In this document: positions 16,384 to 23,508 of the stretch, in pieces
Numbering within the stretch: position 1 is the stretch's first letter
How the letters are laid out: each line of letters starts with the position of its first letter
Source: Paractinoplanes maris
GTDB taxonomy: Bacteria > Actinomycetota > Actinomycetes > Mycobacteriales > Micromonosporaceae
Direction of reading: 5' to 3'
Length of the DNA stretch: 64,000 nucleotides
NCBI RefSeq assembly: GCF_023544465.1
Contig: NZ_JALPVL010000004.1
Coordinates: forward strand, 496,001 to 560,000
The notes under the pieces: generated by a model
Told to the model about the DNA's origin: nothing
The model's input: the letters and a program-made list of their open reading frames with translations, nothing else
Database searches by the model: none
Translations under genes and position numbers: made by a program

Positions 16384-17483
16384 CGCGCGATCACCTCCGC
16401 CGCCAGCAGGTCGCGGGCGAAGGCGAGCTCGGCCGCGATGCCGTCCACCAGCCCGGCCGCGTCGGCCGGGCGCTGCGTCTCGGGCAGGACCCCCCAGGTG
16501 TACGTCTCGACGTCGTAGTGCTCGCAGTCGGTGCGGGTCAGCAGCTCGTGCACCGCCTGCCGCAGCACCGGAACGGTCGACGTCAGCGGTGGTTCGGGCA
16601 AGGCGTGCAGCGGGACGTGGTAATGGATGCGCCACGGCCCGGGCAGCGACTCGGCCAGTGCGGCGTCCAGGTCGTCGGTCGCCCCGCCCAGCGAGGAGCG
16701 CGTCTGATGCAGGAAACGCGGTTCCACGTACGCCTGAAGGACGTCGGACGCGGTGAGCGGGTCATCCGCCTGGAGCGCCGCCGACACCTGCACCTTGACC
16801 ACCGGCACCCCGGCCCGGGCCAGCCGGTCGAGCGCCTCCGCCGGCTGCTCCCACGCGCAGGCCAGGTGGGCCAGGTCGAGGCAGACGCCCAGCCAGCGGG
16901 TGTCCACATCGGTCAGCAGCCAGGCCGCTTGTGTCGTGTTCTCGATGACGCAGCCGGGCTCGGGCTCGAAGCCGACCCGGATGGTGCGCCCGGTCTCGCC
17001 GGCGATCCGCTCCAGGCCCCGGGCGAGCTCGTCCAGATGCCCGCGGGCGGCCGACTCGTGCGCGGAGTCCCACGGTGTGCGCCAGGCCAGCGGCAGTGTC
17101 GAGATCGACCCGTACGTCGCGGTGGCCGGCATCAGATCGCTGAGCACCGTGGCCAGGTCGAGCGTGTAGTCCAGCCGGTCCCGCGACGTCCAGTCGGGGT
17201 AGTAGACCGCGTGTTTCACCACTGGCGCCTGGAATGCCTCGTAGGGGAAGCCGTTGAGGGTGACCACCTCGAGCCCGCGGGTGTCGAGCTCGTGCCGCAA
17301 TCGCCTCCGCAGCGCCGGATCCTGGGCCAGGGCGGCTGCCACCGGCGCCGCCAGCCACAGCCCGAGCCCCAGCACCTCGGAGCCGAGCCGCCGCCGGATC
17401 GGCTCGGCGTACGTGTCGAGCTGGTCGATGATGCCGGCCAGGTCCTCGGCCGGGTGCACGTTGGTGCAGTAGCTCAGGTGCAT
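16380..17483 (-). CDS. eboE: EboE-like metabolite traffic protein (xylose-isomerase-type TIM barrel)
   Basis: A 367-residue soluble TIM-barrel protein of the AP-endonuclease-2/xylose-isomerase group. It opens with MHLSYCTNVHPAEDL, which I recognise from the EboE family. Other characteristic pieces are VVTLNGFPYEAFQ, the acidic metal ligands in GFEPEPGCVIEN and GVCLDLAHLACAWE, and IHYHVPLHALPEP. It may isomerise or bind a sugar- or cyclitol-like compound; the name refers to a proposed role in metabolite handling. The start sits in a TGATG junction with the EboB-like gene. Confidence 0.87.
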   Translation of the reverse strand: MHLSYCTNVHPAEDLAGIIDQLDTYAEPIRRRLGSEVLGLGLWLAAPVAAALAQDPALRRRLRHELDTRGLEVVTLNGFPYEAFQAPVVKHAVYYPDWTSRDRLDYTLDLATVLSDLMPATATYGSISTLPLAWRTPWDSAHESAARGHLDELARGLERIAGETGRTIRVGFEPEPGCVIENTTQAAWLLTDVDTRWLGVCLDLAHLACAWEQPAEALDRLARAGVPVVKVQVSAALQADDPLTASDVLQAYVEPRFLHQTRSSLGGATDDLDAALAESLPGPWRIHYHVPLHALPEPPLTSTVPVLRQAVHELLTRTDCEHYDVETYTWGVLPETQRPADAAGLVDGIAAELAFARDLLAAEVIAR

Positions 17484-18334
17484 CAGCTGCCTCCGCGCAG
17501 GATCGAGTTGCCGGCGAACGTGACGTCCGGGTCCGGGGCGTCCGAGAGGTCCAACCGGCCCGACTGGCTGTAGAACTCCACCGGGTTGCGCCACAGCACC
17601 CGGTCGACGTCGTCCTTGTCGAAGCCGCCGGCCAGCATGGCCTCGGCGGTCCGCAGGGTCAGCAACGGATCCGACTTGCCCCAGTCGGCCGCCGAGTTGA
17701 CCAGCACCCGCTCGGGGCCGTATTCGCGCAGGATCGCCACCATGCGGCCGGGCGACATCTTGGTGTCGGGATAGATCGAGAAGCCGGTCCACACGCCGGC
17801 GTCCCGGGCCATACCGATGGTGACCTCGTTGAGGTGGTCGAGCAGCACCCGGCCCGGGTCGATGCCCGACTCCTTGACCACGTCGAGACTGCGCTGGGTG
17901 CCGCGGGCCTTGTCGCGGTGCGGGGTGTGCACCATCGCCGGCAGCTCGTGGTCGAGGGCCAGGGCCAGCTGGGCCGCGAAGACCTCGTCCTCGGCCGGCG
18001 TCATCGAGTCGTACCCGATCTCGCCGACCGCCACCACGCCGTCCTTGGCCAGATAGCGGGGCAGCAGATCGAGCACCGGCCGGCAGCGCGGATCGTTGGC
18101 CTCCTTGGGGTTCAGCGCGATCGTGGCGTGGTGCCGGATGCCGAACTGCGCGGCCCGGAACGGCTCCCAGCCGATCAGCGAGTCGAAGTAGTCGGTGAAC
18201 GAGCCGGGGTTGGTGCGGGGCTGCCCGAGCCAGAACGCCGGCTCGACGACAGCTCGCACCCCGGCCTCGGCCATCTGCCGGTAGTCGTCGGTGGTGCGCG
18301 ACGTCATGTGGATGTGCGGGTCGAAGATGCGCAT
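17483..18334 (-). CDS. eboB: EboB-like TatD-family metal hydrolase
   Basis: A 283-residue amidohydrolase-fold protein. The metal-site elements run DPHIHMTSRTTDD at the N-terminus, VAVGEIGYDSM (Glu), MVHTPHRDK (His), LLDHLNE (His) and NSAADWGKSDP (Asp). FDPHIHMTSRTTDDY is typical of the EboB branch rather than of DNA-repair TatD. It is expected to be cytosolic and to hydrolyse an intermediate of the Ebo pathway; the substrate is not known. The gene starts within a TGATG junction after the EboA-like gene, so it is translationally coupled. Confidence 0.87.
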   Translation of the reverse strand: MRIFDPHIHMTSRTTDDYRQMAEAGVRAVVEPAFWLGQPRTNPGSFTDYFDSLIGWEPFRAAQFGIRHHATIALNPKEANDPRCRPVLDLLPRYLAKDGVVAVGEIGYDSMTPAEDEVFAAQLALALDHELPAMVHTPHRDKARGTQRSLDVVKESGIDPGRVLLDHLNEVTIGMARDAGVWTGFSIYPDTKMSPGRMVAILREYGPERVLVNSAADWGKSDPLLTLRTAEAMLAGGFDKDDVDRVLWRNPVEFYSQSGRLDLSDAPDPDVTFAGNSILRGGS

Positions 18335-18882
18335 CAGGCCTCCTGGGGAGAAAGCGAGTCGAGCAGGGCGAGCGCGTCGGGCGGCATGTCCCGGCCGGCG
18401 GCCTGGCGTTCGAGGGCGAAGGCGCGGAGCATCGCGCCCAGCTCGGGGTCGGCGCGCTCGGACAACCGGTGCACCAGATGCAGGGGCACACCCATGAAGA
18501 CGCACTTGAGCACGGCCTGGCGCCACGCCTGCCGGCCGAGCCGGTCCGCGTACGGGCCCAGGGCCGCCGCCACCAGCCGGGTGTCGTTGGTGCGCAACGC
18601 GTCCTCGAGCAGCGGCACCCCCTCGTCGCCGATCGGCAGCAGCGGCAACGCCTTGAGCACGGCCAGCTTCTCGGCCGTGTCCCCGTAGCGGTAGATGTCC
18701 TGGATCTCCGACGGCGGCACCGCGGCCAGCATCAGCGCCCGCGCCGCCTCGTCGGCCGTCCAGCCCTCGGTGAGCGGCTCGCGCCCGTAACGCCGCCCCG
18801 CCGCGGGGAACAGCGCCGGGACGTCGGCCGGCTGGAAGTCCTCGGCCGGCAGGAAGGTTCGTAGCTCGTCCAGAGTGGTCAC
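18334..18882 (-). CDS. eboA: EboA-domain protein
   Basis: A 182-residue all-helical protein. Its core matches what I know of EboA: GWTADEAARALMLAAV, then YRYGDTAEKLAVLKALPLLP, then DALRTNDTRLVAAALGPYA, then QAVLKCVFMGVPL and ERQAAGRDMP. The biochemical role of EboA is unknown. Its presence is the best single marker that the operon is an Ebo cluster. The GTG start overlaps the upstream TIM-barrel stop as GTGA. Confidence 0.87.
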   Translation of the reverse strand: MTTLDELRTFLPAEDFQPADVPALFPAAGRRYGREPLTEGWTADEAARALMLAAVPPSEIQDIYRYGDTAEKLAVLKALPLLPIGDEGVPLLEDALRTNDTRLVAAALGPYADRLGRQAWRQAVLKCVFMGVPLHLVHRLSERADPELGAMLRAFALERQAAGRDMPPDALALLDSLSPQEA

Positions 18883-19703
18883 GATCGGTCTCCTGCCTCT
18901 TTGGCCGCGTTGCGCAGGAAGTCCAGCGATTGCGCGGCGATGGCCGGCGCCGCGTGCGGGTGCCGGGGCAGCTCGACCGAGACGAGACCGTCGTAGCAGG
19001 CGTCCAGCGCGGCCAGCACCGGCGGGAAGTCGATCTCGCCGGTGCCGAACTCGAGGTGCTCGTGCACGCCCCGCCGCATGTCGTCGATCTGCACGTTGAC
19101 GAGATGGCCGGCCACCGCGGTCACGCAGTCGGCGACCGGCAGCGGTTCCAGGCACCGGCAGTGTCCGATGTCGAGGGTGATGCCGAAGTTGGCCGGCTCG
19201 CCCACGTCGTGATGGAGTCGCCGCCAGTCCGCGATGTCGTTGACCAGCATGCCCGGTTCCGGCTCGAAGCCCAGCGTGACCTCGTGCGCCGCGGCGAACT
19301 CGACGATCTGCCGGGTGCCGTCGACCAGCCGCCCCCACGACTGTGACGGCCCGATCCCGGCCCAGAACGAGACCGCCTCGGCCCCCAGGTCGGCGCCGAC
19401 CCGCACGGCCCGGCGCAGATATTCCAGGCGCGGTGCCGGGTCGTCGTCCATCAGCGTGGGCCGGTGCTTGCGCCGGGGGTCGAGCAGATAGCGGGCACCG
19501 GTCTCGATGACCACGGCCAGACCGCGCCGCTGCAGCTCGGTGGCCACCTCGGCGGTGCGACGGGCCAGGTCGGCGCCGAACGGGTCCAGGTGCATGGTGT
19601 CGAGGGTGAGCGCGACGCCGTCGTAGCCCAGGTCGGCCAGGACGGCGAACACCTCGGTCAGCCGGTGGTTGGTGAAGCCGTTCGTCCCGTAACCGAATCT
19701 CAT
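18879..19703 (-). CDS. Sugar phosphate isomerase/epimerase-type TIM barrel
   Basis: A 274-residue xylose-isomerase-like barrel, distinct from the EboE protein two genes downstream. It has the N-terminal RFGYGTNGFTNHRLTEVFAV, the metal-binding residues in LGFEPEPGMLVND and GITLDIGHCRCLEP, VQIDDMRRGVHEHLEFGTGE (Asp and His ligands), and SVELPRHPHAAP. Such proteins epimerise or isomerise sugars and inositols. In this operon it may act on a cyclitol phosphate made by the inositol-phosphate-synthase-like enzyme. It overlaps both neighbours by 4 bases. Confidence 0.86.
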   Translation of the reverse strand: MRFGYGTNGFTNHRLTEVFAVLADLGYDGVALTLDTMHLDPFGADLARRTAEVATELQRRGLAVVIETGARYLLDPRRKHRPTLMDDDPAPRLEYLRRAVRVGADLGAEAVSFWAGIGPSQSWGRLVDGTRQIVEFAAAHEVTLGFEPEPGMLVNDIADWRRLHHDVGEPANFGITLDIGHCRCLEPLPVADCVTAVAGHLVNVQIDDMRRGVHEHLEFGTGEIDFPPVLAALDACYDGLVSVELPRHPHAAPAIAAQSLDFLRNAAKEAGDRS

Positions 19704-20548
19704 GTCGGCGACACCTTCCGGGCCAGGAGCCGGGCGAGCGGGGCGATCGCCGCGATGCCGATGCCGTACGCGGGGGAGCCGGCCCGGGCGGTCAGGGCCC
19801 CCTGAAGGGCGGGCAGCTCGGTGATGCCGGCGCCGACGGCGGCCCGGATCCGCAGGGCGGACGGGTCGGCCGCCGCCCGCAGCTGGGCCCGGCCGTATCC
19901 GGCCAGGTACCAGGCGGCCAGCGCCCCGGTGGCGGCGGATCCGGCGCGTCGTCCCGTCGCCGCGGTCGCGGCCAGACCGACCGTGCCGGCCAGCGTGGTC
20001 AACGGAAGAGCGGCAGTCGCCCCCGACACCTCGTGCCGCGACAGCGCGGTGACCGTATAGGTGTGGGCCGCCACGGTCAGCGCCGCGGGCACCGCTCGTC
20101 CGACCTCACCCCCGGTCGCGCCGAGCAGCACGTCGAGGCCCCGGCACGCCGCCATCATCGCCGGCCCGGCCGGGGTGTTCTTGGCCCACGTGTCATAGGC
20201 CCAGACCGCGGCGGCCAGTGGCACCGCCACCGCCAGCGCGCGCCGTCCCCCGCTCACCGCGGCCAGCCCCACCCCGGCCGCCGTCAACCCGGCCGCGGTC
20301 AGCAGAGCCTGCCCGGCCCGGACCCGTCCGGACGGAATGGGCCGCTCCGGCCTCTCCCGGGCGTCGAGCTCACGATCGGCCCAGTCGTTGGCCGCCATCC
20401 CACCCCAGTAGAGGCACACCGACGCCGCCACCAGCCCCGGCGTCGACCGCCGGAGCCCACCGCCCGCGGCCGCGCCGGCCACCGTGTCACCGGGCACCGA
20501 CAACGCGGCCGGCGCCCGCACCAGCTCGGCCAGGTCACGCAGGCGCAT
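19700..20548 (-). CDS. eboC: EboC-like UbiA-family prenyltransferase
   Basis: A 282-residue membrane prenyltransferase with about eight hydrophobic helices. The first Asp-rich motif is NDWADRELDARERPERP and the second is YDTWAKNTP followed by DVLLG, as in EboC proteins. UbiA enzymes move an isoprenyl chain from its diphosphate to an acceptor at the membrane face. Co-occurrence with a polyprenyl diphosphate synthase and a cyclitol-phosphate synthase-like enzyme suggests a prenylated polar product. Its start overlaps the preceding gene by 14 bases. Confidence 0.88.
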   Translation of the reverse strand: MRLRDLAELVRAPAALSVPGDTVAGAAAGGGLRRSTPGLVAASVCLYWGGMAANDWADRELDARERPERPIPSGRVRAGQALLTAAGLTAAGVGLAAVSGGRRALAVAVPLAAAVWAYDTWAKNTPAGPAMMAACRGLDVLLGATGGEVGRAVPAALTVAAHTYTVTALSRHEVSGATAALPLTTLAGTVGLAATAATGRRAGSAATGALAAWYLAGYGRAQLRAAADPSALRIRAAVGAGITELPALQGALTARAGSPAYGIGIAAIAPLARLLARKVSPT

Positions 20549-21677
20549 GGAGACCCCGCACGAAGGCGACCAGCGCGGCCCACTGGTCGGGCAGCGCGTG
20601 CGGCACCTCGCCGATCGGATCCTTGAAGAAGAAGGCCAGCTCGAGCAGCGGTCCGCCGCGCCCGGCGGCGTGCGCGGCCGCGGTCAGCCGGGCCAGGTCG
20701 AGCACGAGCGGCGCGGCCAGGGCCGAGTCGCAGCCGTGCCAGGAGAACTCCATCCGCATCCGGGTGCCCAGGAAGCCGCTGAACGTGATGAGGTCCCACG
20801 CGGTCTTGAAGTCGCCGATGTCGTCGACGTACTCGATGTGGCTGCTGCCCTCGGGCTGGTAACCGAGCGTCTCGGCCAGCACCCGCTGCTTGCTGCCGGC
20901 CTTGGCGGCGTTCGCCGCCGGGTCGGCCAGGTTGGCGCCGTCACCGCCACCCAGCAGGTTCGTGCCCGACCAGGTGCGGACCCGGAGGTGCCGCATCGCG
21001 AACATGGGCGCCAGGACCGATTTGACGAGCGTCTCGCCGGTCTTGCCGTCGTGCCCGGCGTAGGGCAGGCCGTGGAGCGCGGCCAGCTCCCGCAGCGCGG
21101 GCAGGCGCGAGCCGGTCGACGGGGTGAAGTCCACGAAGGAGCAGTTGGCCGAGAAGGCGGCGTAGGCGTAGAGCGAGCTCGGCGGCAGGACGGGGGTGTG
21201 CGCCATGGCCTCCCGCAGGGCGGCCAGGCTCTCGTGCGCGGGATGGGGGGTGACGACCGGTTCGGTGGAGGAGACGTTGATGACCACGACGCGTTCGAGA
21301 CCGCGCCGGCGGCGGAAGTCGTCGATGTCCTGGGCGATCAGCCGGGCCGCCTCGAGCTGGTTGCCGGCGGTGGGCACCGGCCGGAGCTCACGCTGCAGCT
21401 CGGCCAGCCGATCGGCGACGGCCGCGGCCGGCCGGCCCGGCAGCACCCCCGCGGCGACCAGGCTCTCGACCTTCTTGTCCAGGGTGAGGTCGCTGATGTC
21501 GTGGCCACCGAATTCCAGATCGGCCAGGCCGGGCAGCGCCGGGCCGGCCAGTTCGGGCAGTTCGGTGACGCAGCCGAGTGGTTCGGCGAGCCCGGCGCGC
21601 AACGCCAGGGCGCCCACCATGCTCGTCACCGCCACCGATCCGCGTGCTCCGATCAGCCATACGCCGGTCGTCGTCAT
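20535..21677 (-). CDS. Myo-inositol-1-phosphate synthase-like enzyme, first gene of the Ebo-type operon
   Basis: A 380-residue protein of the inositol-3-phosphate synthase family. It has the N-terminal NAD fold VWLIGARGSVAVTSMVG, the conserved INVSSTEP, the AFSANCSFVDFTPS segment, and the family core GHDGKTGETLVKSVLAP, WSGTNLLGGGDG and KAGSKQRVLAE. Such enzymes cyclise glucose-6-phosphate to inositol phosphate. The N-terminus and several loops differ from the housekeeping enzyme, so a related sugar phosphate may be used. It occupies the place of the dehydroquinate-synthase-like EboD. AAGGAGG at 21683-21689 is an excellent ribosome site, consistent with the operon's promoter and first gene. 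Confidence 0.85.
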   Translation of the reverse strand: MTTTGVWLIGARGSVAVTSMVGALALRAGLAEPLGCVTELPELAGPALPGLADLEFGGHDISDLTLDKKVESLVAAGVLPGRPAAAVADRLAELQRELRPVPTAGNQLEAARLIAQDIDDFRRRRGLERVVVINVSSTEPVVTPHPAHESLAALREAMAHTPVLPPSSLYAYAAFSANCSFVDFTPSTGSRLPALRELAALHGLPYAGHDGKTGETLVKSVLAPMFAMRHLRVRTWSGTNLLGGGDGANLADPAANAAKAGSKQRVLAETLGYQPEGSSHIEYVDDIGDFKTAWDLITFSGFLGTRMRMEFSWHGCDSALAAPLVLDLARLTAAAHAAGRGGPLLELAFFFKDPIGEVPHALPDQWAALVAFVRGLHAPA

Positions 21678-21682
21678 CAGGT

Positions 21683-21689
21683 CCTCCTT
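21683..21689 (-). promoter_or_regulatory. Strong ribosome binding site of the Ebo-type operon's first gene
   Basis: AAGGAGG on the minus strand, 5 bases before the ATG at 21677. It is a near-perfect anti-16S match and fixes the start of the inositol-phosphate-synthase-like gene. Confidence 0.8.
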
Positions 21690-21700
21690 GTTGCTGTGGT

Positions 21701-21731
21701 GCGGGCCGGGACCGTGTGGGCCCCGGCCCGC
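21701..21731 (-). terminator. Probable hairpin terminator between the ThuA gene and the Ebo-type operon
   Basis: A perfect 10-bp inverted repeat, GCGGGCCGGG and CCCGGCCCGC, with an 11-base loop. It lies just after the stop of the upstream ThuA gene and before the operon's ribosome site. There is no T run, as is common for actinobacterial terminators. Confidence 0.6.
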
Positions 21732-21737
21732 CGACTC

Positions 21738-23441
21738 TCAGTTGCCGTAGACCTCGAAGGTGAAGAGCGAATAGCCCCACTGCGTGGCCCGGGTGGTGCC
21801 GAGGACGCGCACGTAGCGGGCCTGCGAGTTCAACCCGGTCAGGTCATCCTCGCCGCCATTGCCCCCGGTGACCGACCGCGCGGTGGTCCAGGTGGTGCCG
21901 TTGGTGGACGTCTGGATCTGGTACGCCGACCCGTAGGCGGCCTCCCAGAGCAGCCGCACCCGGTTGACGTTGTAGGTGGCGCCCAGGTCGACCTGCACCC
22001 ACTGCGGGTCGCCGAAGGCGCTCGACCAGCGGGTGGTCGCCGAGGCGTCGACCGCGTTGGCGGCCGGGTAGGAAGCGTTCTCCACACTGGACGCGGTGGC
22101 CGCCTTGCCGAGGGCCAGGTTGGTGACCGGCGGCTGACCGGTCAGCTCCTTGACCCGGATGTTGCGGAACGCGGCCTGGTCGCCGGCCCCGTGGTTCTGG
22201 ATGCCGATGTAGCCGTCCAGGTTGCGGGCCGGGTCGGTGTTGGTGAAGTCGTTGACCAGCTTGCCGTTCAGGTAGACCCGGATCCGCTGACCCTCGACGA
22301 GCAGCTCGTAGGAGTTCCACTCGCCGGCCGGGTTGAGCGCGGCGTCGCGGGCGGCCACGTCGGCCGACTTGAACGTGTAGATCGCGCCGGTGGTGCGGTC
22401 GACCGCGTCGGTGGCGTCGATCTGGACCTCGTAGCCCTGGTTGACGGCCACCCACGGGTCGTTGTTGGGGTTGGGGAAGCCGACGAAGATGCCCGAGTTG
22501 CTGTCCCCGGTCAGCCGCCAGTCGGCCTTCAGCGAGTACGACGTGAACTGCTTGGCCGAATACCAGTAGAGGCCCATGCCGCCGGTCGAGCTGAGTGTGG
22601 CGTCGGTGTTCGTGAAGCTGCCCGGCCCGGCCTGCGTCCAGCCGGTGGTGCTGCCGTTGTAGAGCGCGGTGTATCCGGTCTCGGGCCGGCAGTCGGCCTT
22701 GGCCCGGTTGGCCGCGTAACGGATGCCGCCCAGCAGGTGGCTGCGGAAGTTCGCCTCGGCGTACGAGGCCTGGGTGTGACCGAAGCCGGTGTACCAGGAC
22801 CGGCCGCTGTCGACCGTCTTGCACCACGAGATCGGGTGGTCGGCGCCCATGTTGCCGCCCGAGTACGTCGACTCGTCCAGCGTGGCCAGCACGGCCGCGC
22901 CGCTGCGGGGGTTGGTCCGGTAGTTGTAGAGCTCGTCGGTGCGGGTCCACGACTGGGGCAGGTGGGCGCTGCTCGGGTGGGCCCGGTTCTGGACCCGTGC
23001 GGTGACCTGCTGGATCGCCGGGTGCGAGTCGAAGTACGCGCCGACCAGCTGGCCGTAGAAGGGCCAGTCGTACTCGGTGTCGGCCGCCGCGTGCACCCCG
23101 GCGTATCCGCCGCCCCCACGCACGTACGACTCGAAAGCCGTCTGCTGGGGGGCGTTGAGCACGTCGCCGGTGGTGTTGAGGAAGACCACGGTCTCGTACT
23201 GGGCCAGGTTGGCCGTGGTGAACGCGTTCGCATCCTCGGTCGCGGTGACCGTGAAGTTGTTGGCCGCGCCGAGGTCGCGGATGGTCTGGATGCCGACCGG
23301 GATCGCGTCGTGCCGGAAGCCGGCCGTCTTGGAGAAGACCAGGACGTCGTACGGGGCGTCGGCCGCCGAAGCGGGGGACGCCGAGAACGTGCAGGCGGCC
23401 AGGGCGACGAGTGTCGCCGCGGCGGCCAGTACCTTGCGCAT
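21738..23441 (-). CDS. Secreted ThuA/DUF1080 protein with C-terminal discoidin (F5/8C) module
   Basis: A 567-residue secreted protein. Residues 1-29 are a signal peptide (a lipobox-like LAAC near residue 17 leaves lipoprotein export possible). A ThuA domain follows (about 32-255: VLVFSKTAGFRHDAIPVG, GGGGYAGVHAAADTEYDWPF). Next is a DUF1080 (3-keto-disaccharide hydrolase) domain (about 265-435: YNGSTTGWTQAGPG, NSGIFVGFPNP, GYIGIQNHG), then an F5/8C carbohydrate-binding module (440-567). It likely attacks 3-keto sugars made outside the cell. The ATG at 23441 has AGGAGG upstream. It lies downstream of the sorbosone-type dehydrogenase, probably with shared or linked regulation. Confidence 0.88.
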   Translation of the reverse strand: MRKVLAAAATLVALAACTFSASPASAADAPYDVLVFSKTAGFRHDAIPVGIQTIRDLGAANNFTVTATEDANAFTTANLAQYETVVFLNTTGDVLNAPQQTAFESYVRGGGGYAGVHAAADTEYDWPFYGQLVGAYFDSHPAIQQVTARVQNRAHPSSAHLPQSWTRTDELYNYRTNPRSGAAVLATLDESTYSGGNMGADHPISWCKTVDSGRSWYTGFGHTQASYAEANFRSHLLGGIRYAANRAKADCRPETGYTALYNGSTTGWTQAGPGSFTNTDATLSSTGGMGLYWYSAKQFTSYSLKADWRLTGDSNSGIFVGFPNPNNDPWVAVNQGYEVQIDATDAVDRTTGAIYTFKSADVAARDAALNPAGEWNSYELLVEGQRIRVYLNGKLVNDFTNTDPARNLDGYIGIQNHGAGDQAAFRNIRVKELTGQPPVTNLALGKAATASSVENASYPAANAVDASATTRWSSAFGDPQWVQVDLGATYNVNRVRLLWEAAYGSAYQIQTSTNGTTWTTARSVTGGNGGEDDLTGLNSQARYVRVLGTTRATQWGYSLFTFEVYGN

Positions 23442-23463
23442 GAAGCCTCCTGTGACGGGGGTG

Positions 23464-23495
23464 GTGGGCGCCCGCTTGGGGGAACGGGCGCCCAC
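23464..23495 (-). terminator. Hairpin between the dehydrogenase and ThuA genes
   Basis: A perfect 11-bp inverted repeat (GTGGGCGCCCG and CGGGCGCCCAC) around a 10-base loop, in the 67-base gap after the dehydrogenase stop. It probably terminates or attenuates transcription, or protects the upstream mRNA end. Confidence 0.6.
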
Positions 23496-23508
23496 TCCAG
23501 GGGGAAGG

